A stretch of 64,000 nucleotides of DNA from assembly GCF_010093625.1 (NCBI RefSeq), contig NW_022985391.1, forward strand, positions 310,466-374,465. The letters are read 5' to 3'. This DNA comes from Macroventuria anomochaeta. Lineage: Eukaryota > Ascomycota > Dothideomycetes > Pleosporales > Didymellaceae. Each line of letters starts with the position of its first letter. The stretch's first letter is position 1. This document shows, in pieces, positions 22,657 through 33,885 of the stretch. A model generated the notes under the pieces. It saw only the letters and a list, made by a program, of their open reading frames with translations. It made no database searches and was not told the DNA's origin. Made by a program: the position numbers and the translations under genes.

Positions 22657-23926
22657 TCAATCCCACATCTGCCTAACATTCAGATTCACCCTCTTCCCTC
22701 CCATCCAGCCCCTCCACGCCTCGAATTCCCCCTTCCCCTCTCGAGATCCATTCCCATCCCCACCATCCAGCCCCGCCGGCCAATCCGCCAAATGCTCCGG
22801 ACACGTCCCCCTCACAATCTGCGGCACACCGTGCCACGCAAACCTGCTCGGTCCGGACATGTACACCGCACTCCCACTCCGCAGCCGCAGCGTGACAATC
22901 TTCTCTCCCCGCTCCCCTTCTTCCTCCGATGCAGAAGGCGAGGGAGATGTTCCAATGACAAACACAGCATCGCACCCCAAACTCACACTCACCAGTCCCG
23001 TCCCACTCATCTCAGCAACATCACGGTGCACACTCAGCGTATCTCCCGGCGAGTAGAGATTGACGATCGCCGCTTCTGCTTTCGTGGATTTCCATATTGA
23101 CTCGAGAAGGTCCCTGATGTCGGACGGGAAGGGAGGCGGTGGGGTCGATGGATAGCGTTTCGAGGTCCAATCGTATTGTCCGCCGAGCGTTGTCCAGCGC
23201 ATCTTCTTGTTGAGGAGTTGGGGTACGGTGAGGGGCTTGTGGATTGCGGGGTCGAGGGGGTGCGCGATGGGGGTGCTGCTGGTTGGGGGGCGGGTGAAGA
23301 AGGAGGGGTTGGAGGGTTGGTAGGAGAGATTGTAGTGTGTGTGGATGTTTGTGAGGTGCGCTGGGTTGGAGAGGTCGCGGTGGAGGAGGCGGGATAGTAG
23401 GATGGATTGGATTTCGGGAGGGAGGAGGTTTGGAACGACGTGGAGGCCTGCTTACCGTCAGGACCGAAAGAAAGAGGGATAGAATAACTTGAAGGGCAAG
23501 TGACAGAGGGAGCGTGATCGAATTCAGACATCGACACAGGACGATGCAATGAGACTTGAGAGGAAAACGAAAGTGACAAGTGCAGTAAACGCTTATCTCA
23601 TACAACACTGGCAAAGTTACGTATCAAACAGATCGGAACAGTCTCCTACCTGGCAAGTTTGCATGTTCATACACCGGTATCCTTGAAGGCAAGGCGGCGT
23701 ATGTCTGTCCATCTTGACCGCTAAATGCCCGAAAAGCAGCGGTCAAGTCGTCGCCGCTCCACTCTTCGACTATGCGAACTTTGTCCTTGGCTGACGTATG
23801 CAAGCTCTTGGGCAGGTCTACAATGTCGGGATCCTGGTCCAGATCCTGCAGCTTCATCCTCTGGTACTTCTTGTAGACATCCTTGATGCTGTCTGGAGGC
23901 CGTTGATGAGGATCGAGGCATTCCAT
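22657..23926 (-). CDS. AlkB-family Fe(II)/2-oxoglutarate dioxygenase
   Basis: Two exons (23926-23650, 23447-22657) give 355 residues. The N-terminal part (KDVYKKYQRMKLQDLDQDPDI) and the join PG-LHVVPNLLP are typical of fungal ALKBH1-like proteins. The catalytic core shows the iron ligands: HRD in the segment LSVHRDVAEMSG (H233, D235) and a second His in RFAWHGVPQIV. The 2-oxoglutarate arginine lies in the final RVNLNVRQM stretch. ALKBH1-type enzymes remove methyl groups from nucleic acids (DNA, tRNA); the substrate here is not known. The intron is long for this genome (202 nt). Its 3' end carries GTAAGCAG, a donor-like sequence directly touching the acceptor. The gene lies head-to-head with CDK1. 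Confidence 0.87.
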
Positions 23927-24357
23927 CTTTTGGCCAAGTTGAATGCACCCGTCAGCTTGTATGCCTTGTATGCACTGTATGCACGACTTCAGACTTTGGT
24001 TCGTTGCTAGGTGCTAATATTTTGGTTTGTCGTGATGTAAAATGGCCAAGGGTGGTACGCGAAAGTGTCAGGGTTTGATTGAGCGCGCGTTTGTGGCTTG
24101 TGGCGCTTTCCTGTAGGGGGTTTAGTGTCTGTTTACACCCTTTTCCTCCTATGCATAACATCTGAACATTGTCCCCGCCTTGTCTACATCCACGCACAAC
24201 TTACTAACCCGCAGGCACGCCCGCTCTTACCTGGACCTCTACGCGGACTCGTTCTGTCGCCTGCTCCGGCATCACACGCATTGACATTCGACATTTGTTT
24301 TCCGCGAAACAAGCGCGACCGCCTACCGTCCGAAAGCCTCTGCGGGTTACCGTTGCT
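23927..24357. promoter_or_regulatory. divergent promoter, AlkB-like gene / CDK1
   Basis: About 430 bp between two head-to-head genes. The CDK1 side is pyrimidine-rich. No coding exon is seen. Confidence 0.45.
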
Positions 24358-25483
24358 ATGGAGAACTACCAGAAGCTGGAGAAGGTGGGAGAGGGTAAGA
24401 CGCATCCCGCAGCCGTAGTCATGACTGCGGCTTTACGTTTTCAAGTGCTTACGTAAAGTAGGAACTTACGGAGTTGTCTACAAGGCCCGCGACCTCACAA
24501 CAAAGGACCAGCGCATCGTCGCGCTCAAGAAGATCCGCCTCGAAGCCGAAGATGAGGGCGTTCCTTCGACCGCCATCCGCGAAATCTCGCTGCTCAAGGA
24601 GATGAACGACCCCAACATTGTCCGCCTGCTCAACATTGTGCACGCCGACGGCCACAAGCTCTACCTGGTCTTCGAGTTCCTCGACCTTGATCTGAAGAAG
24701 TACATGGAGGCGCTGCCAGTCAGCGAGGGTGGACGCGGTAAGGCCCTGCCAGAGGGCTCTGGGTTGGCGGGCCAGAAGCTGAGCATGGACACAAACATGG
24801 TCAAGAAGTTCATGATGCAGCTGTGCGAGGGTGTGCGCTACTGCCACGCCCACCGCGTTCTGCACCGTGATCTGAAGCCACAGAACTTGTTGATCGACAA
24901 GGACTGCAATCTCAAGTTGGCAGATTTCGGTCTCGCCCGCGCTTTCGGTGTGCCGCTGAGGACATATACCCACGAGGTGAGGTTATCACAGGGACCTGAG
25001 CGGGATCTTCAGCTGACTTGGTGTGCAGGTCGTGACACTCTGGTACCGTGCGCCAGAGATTCTACTTGGCGGGCGACAGTACTCGACTGGCGTTGACATG
25101 TGGTCTGTTGGCTGCATCTTCGCTGAGATGTGCACGCGCAAGCCTTTGTTCCCTGGTGACTCTGAGATTGACGAGATCTTCAAGATCTTCCGGTATGTGG
25201 CGCCTTCCAACACTACAGACGCGTTCTGACATTTCATAGTATTCTCGGTACACCCAGCGAGCAGGACTGGCCCGGCGTTACATCCTTCCCCGACTTCAAG
25301 CCTTCGTTCCCCAAGTGGAACCGCACCGATATCGCGTCCATTGTCACCAACCTTGACGACATTGGCCTTGATCTGCTAGACGCACTTCTGGTCTATGATC
25401 CTGCTGGCCGCATCTCAGCGAAGCAGTGTGTCATCCACCCCTACTTCACAGGGACAAACGGCTACAGCAACGGCTACCACTGA
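24358..25483 (+). CDS. CDK1: cyclin-dependent kinase 1 (Cdc2/Cdc28)
   Basis: Four exons (24358-24394, 24462-24976, 25029-25192, 25240-25483) give 319 residues. It has the GEGTYGVVYKA glycine loop with the Thr/Tyr inhibitory sites, the exact PSTAIRE cyclin-binding helix, HRDLKPQN, DFGLARAFG, the activation-loop Thr in TYTHEVVTLWYRAPE, and DMWSVGCIFAEM. This is the master cell-cycle kinase that pairs with B-type and G1 cyclins in the nucleus and cytoplasm. An insertion of about 20 residues (EGGRGKALPEGSGLAGQKLS) sits after the LDLDLKKYMEALP segment; inserts here are usual in filamentous-fungal Cdk1. Two introns split the activation region, one right before VVTLWYRAPE. Confidence 0.97.
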
Positions 25484-25956
25484 GGTAGCTGACATCCCTG
25501 GAGGATGCTACGACTGTTACGGAATTTGATGGAAGTATACTTGGCGTTGGCCGGAGGCAGACTAATCGGCCTCTGTGAGTACCTCCTCGTGCACCAGTGT
25601 GTAGATACGGTGTGTCTTGAATACGAAGGATAGTGCTGCAGAGGAGACAGTGTTGGCGTTTGGGTCGTTACATCTTACTAAACTGCATCATTCAAGCTGC
25701 AGATCACGAACAACATTGCAACAACAAATCGTTCTGGAGCTTATGTGACTGGTCCAGAACATTGACTTGACCCAGAACTGATGTGCTTCCCAGACCACCG
25801 ATCGTGACACTTTCTGGTGTTGCACGAGCAATGACGTATGGACCCCACTTCAGCCCTACGCTGAGGGGCAGGGGACGCAGCACAGGAACGGCCCCGCGGG
25901 TCTGCGAACACGCCGTCGTGGAGGACCTCCATCTCTTCATCGGATGCGGTCGAACG
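25484..25956. other. intergenic, promoter of the GH18-UBA gene
   Basis: Separates two genes on the same strand. The GH18 frame is open a little into it (from about 25783, with an ATG at 25831), so a longer N-terminus for the next gene is possible but has no domain support. Confidence 0.45.
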
Positions 25957-27242
25957 ATGACTTCATCTTCTCCAAAGCTTCTCCTGCCGTCGACAGGCCC
26001 ACGTTTGATCGTTTATCATCAGACAATACATGATCCGCAGGGCAATTGCAATTCGCTGCTCCCATTGCTTACCAACAACACTGGCGTCACGCATGTGATC
26101 GTCGCTGCGATACACCTGAACGATGGGCCAGGCAACATAACACTGAATGACCACCGTCCAGACGACAAGCGATTTGATCAGCTGTGGGGTGAAGTGAGCT
26201 GGCTACAGGGTAGCGGTGTGAAGGTGCTGGGCATGCTGGGCGGCGCAGCAAAGGGAACATTCGAACGACTCGGTGGAGACGATGAGAGCGTGCGTATCCT
26301 CAAGCTCGACTTGCGCCCAGGCCTAATCTTGAGCAGTTCGAAGCACACTACATCCCCCTTCACGCCATAATCACAATCTACAAGCTCGACGGCCTCGACC
26401 TCGACATTGAAGAACAAATCCCCCTCTCCACAGCAACACGCCTCATCTCCCGTCTACGCGCAGACTTTGGCCCCCAATTCCTCATCACTCTCGCACCCGT
26501 CGCTACAGCACTCATCCCCGACCCAAACATCCCACCGCATCTGCGCCCTCCACGACCCATGCTAGCCAGCGGTCCAAGCCCAAATCCACTCCACCCTACA
26601 TTACCACATCTCAGTGGCTTCTCATACCCGGAACTAGAGTGTAGCGTGTATGGAAGAGAAATAGCGTGGTACAACACGCAATTCTACTGCGGCTGGGGCG
26701 ACGCCGGAACAACAGCGTGGTACGACGCCATCATCGCCGCAGGCTGGAAGCCGGAAAAGGTTGTGCTCGGCGTGGTCACGAATCCCAGGAACGGCGCGGG
26801 CCACGTCCCAGTCAAGAAGCTGCGAGACGTGTGCGCGTTGCTGCGAGAGAAGTACAAGGACGTCGGCACCGGGTTTGGTGGAGTCATGGGCTGGGAGTAC
26901 TTCAACTGCGGCGACCACGAAGAAGACCTCGTACATGTCAGTGAACTTGAGCTTAACAATGAGACCGTGCAGGCGGGATGGGTGGCGGCGCTGGGGAGGG
27001 TATTGAGGACCGAGGAGCCGAGTCATCCGCAGACGAGTAGGCCGCCGTTGGGGGTTACGGCTGAGCAGATTAGGCAGATGGTGACGAGACTGCCGCAGGT
27101 GAGGGCGAGTTGGCCAGAGGAAGAGGTGCAGAAGTTGGTTGTGCTGGGGTTTGCGAGGCCGGAGGCGCTTGCGGCGTTGAATGCGACGGATGGGAATGTG
27201 GAGATGGCTGCTGGGTTTTTGTTTGAGCAATATCCGCAGTAA
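25957..27242 (+). CDS. GH18 chitinase-like enzyme with C-terminal UBA domain
   Basis: Two exons (25957-26289, 26337-27242) give 412 residues. The first 330 residues are a glycoside hydrolase 18 barrel: LIVYHQT at the first strand, VTHVIVAAIHLNDGPG, VKVLGMLGGAA, then the DGLDLDIEE active-site motif with the acid at E136, WYNTQFYCGWGD and GVMGWEYFN. There is no signal peptide, so the enzyme is probably intracellular; substrates could be chitin fragments or N-glycans. After a spacer, the last 50 residues (VRASWPEEEVQKLVVLGF onward to GFLFEQ) have the fold pattern of a ubiquitin-associated (UBA) domain. The combination suggests action on ubiquitin-linked glycoproteins or on substrates bound for degradation. 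That is inference from domain architecture. The ATG used is the last one before the barrel. Confidence 0.85.
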
Positions 27243-27381
27243 TGATGGGCGAACATTCTATGCTGCTATATTGGCTCAATGCATGATGAGCGTTTCAAAA
27301 CATTATTTGCGATTGATCCACTGATAGAAGTTTTAGTGCCTGCCGCCATCCTCAACCCACTCTTTTCCCAGTCAGGTCTAT

Positions 27382-27844
27382 TCAACCACTGACGAAAGCA
27401 AGCAACTTCCCGTCATCGTTGACTTCGTTCTCCACCAACTTTCCCGTCGCCTTCACTTCCCCATCCACACGCTGGTACCGCACCAATTGCGGAACAGCTT
27501 TGACATCCCACTTCTTCCTGTACACATTCTCCATGTCTTTCCACCTACCACACCCAGTCAGTCACATCTGTTCACTTGAAGCCTCTCTCTCTCGCTCTTC
27601 TACGCGAAAGAAATACGTACTCGGGTTTCTGCCCAACATGCACGTACGCCACTTCCGGTGCATCTGCGCCGGAGAACATCTTCTGCACACGCGGCAGCGC
27701 AGCTCGGACGTCAGGACACCATGATTGGTGTGTTGTGGGGTCTATAGAGGAGATGAAGCAGATGAAGAGTTTGGCTGCTGGGTCGGTGGGAAGTTGCAGA
27801 TCCTGTGCGGAGGGAGGCAGTGAGAAGTGGTCTTGAATCGGCAT
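27382..27844 (-). CDS. TXNDC17-type thioredoxin-like protein
   Basis: Two exons (27844-27621, 27544-27382) give 128 residues. The layout is that of the small DUF953/TXNDC17 family: a beta-strand with LFICFISSID, then the redox region SWCPDVRAALP, and a second half with VYRKKWDVKAVPQLVRYQR containing the cis-proline. The family in animals has the WCPDC dithiol motif; here the second Cys is Val, so classic two-Cys disulfide reduction looks impossible, though one-Cys chemistry may remain. I believe fungal relatives often share this change but cannot check it. The first intron falls inside the motif region's C-terminal side. Cytosolic, no targeting signal. Confidence 0.82.
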
Positions 27845-28116
27845 TGTTATATCGAGTGTGTCGAAACTCCAGACAAAATCGTGATTGGATGGGTTGTAAA
27901 GGTAGGTATCGACGACTTTATGGCGCCATCTACGCCGGTTCCTGCGCAAGCGACAATTGTGGGGCTACAGGTTTGATGCGCACGTGGCGATTTGGACTCG
28001 CCTTCCTATTCTAATTTTATCGTCACTTGGGACATCGACATAGGCACAAGGCTCGAAGACGCGCATTGTGTGCTTCGATTGTTGTGGGTCGCCTGTTCGA
28101 CGGTTCTCGATACTAA

Positions 28117-31100
28117 TCACCCTGCAGGATTCTCCGTCTGTTCATCCTTCCCTTCCGCTTCAGGCCCATTGAGCCATTCTACTTTCCCATCAACAACCTC
28201 AACACCCCACCTCACAGTACCTCTCTTATCTCTGAACCATCCCAATCTCGTCTTCATCCCAGCTTTCTCCATTCCCTCTACACCAAGTTCGTTCACCGAA
28301 CGAACCAGCTCGTCGCTCCCCGCAATCATCGCTAGAACGTCGGCCAGACACTCTACGTGGCGCAGCATAGACGTGCTTGGATAGTCCATCTGAAGCGTTG
28401 CAACCAGTGTGACCAGAATGGTCATGAGCAGGAACAGAATGGTCAGCGAGAGCCATGTCGCCACCTTGTTCATGCTTAAGATCTCGATGCGCTCCGTAAT
28501 AGTCCCGTTAAACTTTTCCGTTTGTTTGTAGTAACCCCAAAGTTCTTCGTATGCAGCCCTAGAGACAGAACTTGCGTCGCCATAAGTCCAATTGGCCGTA
28601 GTGACAAAGTGCTTGAAGAAAGTCTGGAAGGTCGTCTCCGAATATTGCTGTAGAAGGGTGGTGTTCAAGAGCGCAGTCGGATCTTTGTTCGCAAGCACGA
28701 AATTGGCATAGGACATGTAGTCCATGTTGGTACCCTTATCAGTGTCGCGTAAGGCGAAGCGTTCGGCAGCGAGGTTCTCAATGGTGTGGTTCAGAACCAT
28801 CATGCTTGATCGCATCTGAGGTTCCACAATGTGTGAAGCGGTCAAGAGCTGGGACAAAAAGAAGGTACCGTAGCTTTGTAGCGTTAGTCTCATTCTTGTT
28901 CGCTGATGAAGAGAAACTCATGTGCTTACCTGACGTTTCCGCGGGAAGAGTTCGACCCTGGGTTACTATATACTACGTCATACGCGTAGTCCCAGGCACC
29001 AACAGCTGGCTGTGGAGCCTCGAGAAGCTCGTAGTTGAGGATCTGGCTTGTATCACGCGCAAACGTGATATTGGCATTCGCCTGTTCGATGATGGGATTG
29101 CATCTCATGATTGATATCTGCGGTTCTTCAACGAAATAGAGAACCGTCTCGTTGGCGGTGCCGATGGTGTTGCTGATGAAGTTCGGTTCGCTTCCAGGCA
29201 CGATCATTGATGCTGCTGGACCAACGATCCATTTGATCGCAAAGTCTTTGGTCCATCCACTGGGTACCTTAAGGTCAGAAGGTTCATCTAAATCAGCCGG
29301 AATGGATGGCTGCTCGTCGTACACCGTGTTGTTGCTGGACCAGTAAGCGACGATTGACTGCTTTCCTTGATCGGTGCCGTTGGTGCAACATGCCATCCTT
29401 CGCGGCGCGCTGAAGACTGGCACAGCGAAGTCTTTGTTCGGTAAGATCGTCATGGGAAGCACATGGCCAGTGACGGACTTGTCGAATCTGTTTGGGTAAA
29501 CGGCTTGTACCCTGTCTAACCATCCTGAACCTGACACAGTGACTGGTTCACATTCCAGTCGACTTCGGAGTGCCGAGGTGGTAAGTGAGACATTGAAGGA
29601 AGACGTGATATACGCAGCATCGTTCCGAGCCTCACTTTGGTCTGCAGTCACCACATATAGCATGCTTGGATCGTCCCGGTTCGTCACATTTACAGGGGTG
29701 AACACCCACTCGTTTCTGGTCCATGGAAGTGCAGTGGTACTCAGGGTGATGTCGTCCAACGCGTTATATAACCAGTCTGTATCGGAGGTTCCTAGCAAGC
29801 TATCGGTTAGATAGAAGGGGCGTTTGCTTAGCCCAATCCCGAAATTGAAAGGCTTTTGCCTTGTTATCAACGAGCGAGTTGTCATAATATCCATGTCCTG
29901 TGTGGCTTGCGTATGTATGACGGTGTGTTGTTCGAAAACTGCTGCCATGGCGATAACGACTACTTGGTTAGCTTAAGGGTAGACATCACAGCTTCGGCAA
30001 CTCACATATCTGCGATAAGGTCGTCCCAATTGTGATCAAACAGAGAATCCAGTGCTTGGATCTGGCGGACTTAACAGCTGCCCAGATCCAGTACGAAGAC
30101 TCATATGTGATCGAGATACCACGTGAAGGTTCGGAGGGTTCTCTCGATATTGCCAGATATGGTTGAAGTGTACGCATTGACTTGTCGATGCTGTCCCAGC
30201 AAAGCCCAACTGTAACAGCAACCAAGGTGGCAATGATCGAGTGTGGTGAAAAGCTAACATGGAAAAGGCTCAGGTTGACTTGCTGGACGAAGGCTGTCTG
30301 GAACAAGGTTTCCTCGTCGGCGAACTTGCGTAGGACCAACATTGCTGTTGCAATGGCAACGAAGCCAAACAATAGGACGAAAAGCCATGTCTTGTGAAGC
30401 ATTGCCGGTCTCCACTCGGGCCTCGAAGATCCTTTCGACCTGCGCTTGTGCAACCAGGACGGTCCTTTGGCACTGGCAGTGATGGTTCTTCGTAAACGAT
30501 CTTCAGCTCCCAGGTCCTGCTCCCTGATTGGACCACCTTGCAAGCTATATACTTGATGTCCTATCTTCATCTGGATGTCTGTGCGGTCGTGGTCCATCCA
30601 AGTCCTTAGGTCAGCAGCGAGTGGCGACGCAAGATTCGTTAGCGGTATAACTCCTGCAAGGGCAGCAGGGTCCGAATTAAGGTTAAGAGGCCTGCGTTGG
30701 TTTGAAGCGTACCAAAGCATGGCCAAGGAGTAACACGCCGCTAGGAATAACAGGACCGCAAGTGCAATAGCAACTCCTGGGATTACCACGATTCGACTCT
30801 CCGACTTTAGAGATTCACCAGCAACATCGTCGACGGCTGGTACGTCTGCTTCCAATACAGAAGACGAAATTAGCTCCCCAAAGAAGCGAGCCCTCAGTCT
30901 GCTTGCCTCAGACGACAGCGTACTGTTTGATAGCAGGTTTGCCATCTTGAGGGAGAAGGTCTTCGCGAGGAGCATCGACACACCCTCGAACCCTTCAACG
31001 TCCGAATCTCCAGCCGGGGCGGGAAAGTATCTGAGCCAGGCTGTACCGAAAGCGAGGTCATTCAGACGACCGAAATCTAGTAACCCATTTGGTACAGGTT

Positions 31101-32772
31101 TTCCATGACGTTCGAACTCCTTGTCATCAAAGAAGACTCGTGGAGAGGCACCTCCAATAACCGCAGTTACTGGTATGTCAGCTGCGGTGTACTTTGGAGT
31201 ACAAAGTTCCGCTCGTGCCGTAAAATTTGCCCAATACTCTTCCTGCCAGGAAAGCGGTTTGCCTACAATCCGCTCGGGGAACCATGGCGGTGATACGAAT
31301 AGCAAATCTCTGCTCTGACATTGATCCGAGAATCCGTATATGAATGTTCGCCTCCATTGGTCGAGCACAGCACCACCACTTGAGTCAATAGGTGGATCTT
31401 GTCCATGCTCTTTGACCAGACTCTGCCATGAAACGTAGGACGAGGACAAGTTTGTCCACATCATTCCACCTTGCAGCGCCAAGATGTCAGTGAAGTAGCC
31501 GTCGATGGGATTCGATATTACATAGCCATCAGAGTTTTCTACCGATGGAGCAATGGGAGTTTGAAGCTGAATCTCGCAGCCATCCTCTGATCGAAGCTTG
31601 AGACCTCTGGATTGCATGGAGCAGGTTCCATTGCACCCAGTACTGCCGGCGGATGAGAAAGTAATGTTGATATCAGTTTTATCCGTCAAAGTCATCGAAG
31701 TACAAGTCGACTCCAGCCTCAATACTTTTGTCTTAGCTTGCCACATGCCATCTTGGAGAACCGAGGGGGTGGTACCTGTGCTTGGTGTAGTGAATGGGAG
31801 CACAACGTGCGAGTCCGATACCCATAGGGACGTAGAGGCGTTATAGAGAAAACCACTTATAGTTCGAGTGTATGTGTCGCGTCTTGGTAGAAGCACAATC
31901 GACCCGTTTTGCTGGGGCATGTATTTTTGGAGTTGGGTATTCGTGCGGAGCATTACTTCTCTCGTGACGAAGACCGAGGAAGAGAAAGTAGAGATGACGA
32001 GAACGCTGATCCCAGCGGCGAGAGATGAAAGACTCAAGAGCCAGCTTCTGTGTCCGCCACTTCGTTTCAGAGACAGTCCGTGGAATACACTTTTCCACCA
32101 TACCTTGGGTATGTAGAACAGAGTATGGTCTGCTGTAATAGGCTTAGGGCTGGCTAGACGTGCAAATGCTTCCGTTCGTTTCACATCTTCGGCTATCATA
32201 GTGATAGCCAATGTAAACAGGACTGCAATAATAGTCGGCACGTATCGTCTAGCGATGTACACACCGACAGAGCCATCGTCCGTCCTGAGACCATAGTGGT
32301 GCGTGGAGTAGGCAGATAACGCCGCTAGAACGATGGCGAGAACCAGTGCTGAGATAGCCAAAAGAGCTAGGTAGGAGCGCCTGAGCGTATAGGGTAGCCA
32401 GGAGGCAGGCGTGTGGCTCTTGCTCTCATCCAAGTTGACTACCGACTGGTAAGCTGGGACTGATCATGGTTTACGAGGTTTCTAGTTCGAACGGGACTTA
32501 CAGTGGCCGGGCTCTTCTGAATTTACAGCTCTTAGTGCCTTGCTCACAGAAAGCCGGCTCGACGTAGATGAAATAGACTGATGGTGCGACGCGAAAACAT
32601 CTGCTTTGAGAAGACCTTGTTCCTCAGCATTGCGCGGCGATACTGCATCGTCTGTTTCTTGTGTCATCTCTCTAGATTCCTCGACTAGTCCAGAGATATC
32701 GTCGTTGGGTATTGGCATCCATGAAGTCTGGATACTCGAGTGCTGTAATGGGTCCGTAGATGAGTGCGACAT
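28117..32772 (-). CDS. large DUF3433-type multi-span membrane protein
   Basis: Four exons (32772-32502, 32438-30006, 29959-28930, 28873-28117) give 1496 residues. It is built of two similar modules. Each has a short cluster of membrane helices (for example SYLALLAISALVLAIVLAAL, YVPTIIAVLFTLAIT, SWLLSLSSLAAG), a large extracytosolic part rich in N-glycosylation sites (NxS/T) and Cys, and one or two closing helices. The second module ends with WLSLTILFLLMTILVTLVATL and a hydrophilic tail. The N-terminal 95 residues are Ser-rich and cytosolic. This is the DUF3433 family pattern, found only in fungi; its function is not known. The last intron is placed by an ACTAACG branch point and an AAAG acceptor, and other acceptors in the same frame are possible. 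Confidence 0.78.
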
Positions 32773-33885
32773 GTCTCCGGCCTTTACAACGTTGTTGCAG
32801 TATTGGCGGAGTCGTATAGATCATATCGGAGCTGGCTGTGGCGTGAAGGCTGACAATCAACGTCGACGCAGGTACTCAGCCCCGAGGAAGGTAGAACTTT
32901 GAAGACATCTCAAGTCAGCGCTATCAGGCTGGGCTGTGAGACGAACCGACAGGGGTGACAATGTCCTTCCAAGCGTAGGGCATACGTGTCTTAATAAGGC
33001 CGGTATTTCATAGGTTGAGGTCTGTGTTTGGACGCTGCCATTGATGGGTAACCTTGCCCGGGGGGCATTGCGGCTCTCCATTCGCGTAGGTTATGACTGG
33101 CTTGCAGTAGGCGTGTCAGCCTTCTTGTGCGTATAGGGCGCCTGACCGCAGCAGCGCTGACCAATGGGCGTGTACAGGGCTGGGACCAAGTTCTTCGAGC
33201 ATCATGTGGGTGTGTGAATGGGAACTGTCACCGTGAGAATGTGAAAATTACGGGGAATCCGTCTTGTTACTCATAAGATTCTCGTTCCTTTGCAGACGTC
33301 ATGGTTGTTCAGAACAGAAGGCAGCGACAATGATCTCAGGGCCACTCCACGGTAAAGTATCACGTATGCGAAATGCGCTGTAGACTTCGTAAATGGTATA
33401 CTTCCACGTGGTACTGAGCTTTCTCTGTTAGAATTCTCAAGTTCAAGTTACACCTTGCGTCGCATTCTGAGTTTCGACGTTCCAGTTCTGAGGTTCAGTG
33501 ATGCCGCAGGCTCACGGCTCAATCTTTTCCCATCTAACGAAGCAACGGAAACCTTAAGAAACAGTGTAGCGACACCACAAGCTCTCGAGAATGTGCCAAA
33601 CTTTGTCAGATCGTTGCTAACATCATTATTAATAGAGTCCACACAATCATGCTACAACAAGCTTAGCTTTGAAGTGCAAAGAGAAGAGTATGCCATTCTC
33701 CCACTCCAATCTCCAACCCCAACGCCAAGATCTAAGGATATCTCGTCCCAACCCATTTCAAATCATCCATCTATCAAGGCCAAGCACTTCAGCCTAAGCC
33801 TCTGCTCTATCTCTACGGTATTCAAGATGCCAATCAATCCAAAACGCCATATCTATGCAGAATATCGTGCCCACACAGTTTCTCA
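32773..33885. other. intergenic between DUF3433 and arrestin genes
   Basis: About 1.1 kb. It holds the promoter of the DUF3433 gene on its left side and the 3' end of the arrestin gene on its right. A plus-strand frame of about 140 codons (33455-33889) has no recognisable features and is not called. Confidence 0.5.
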
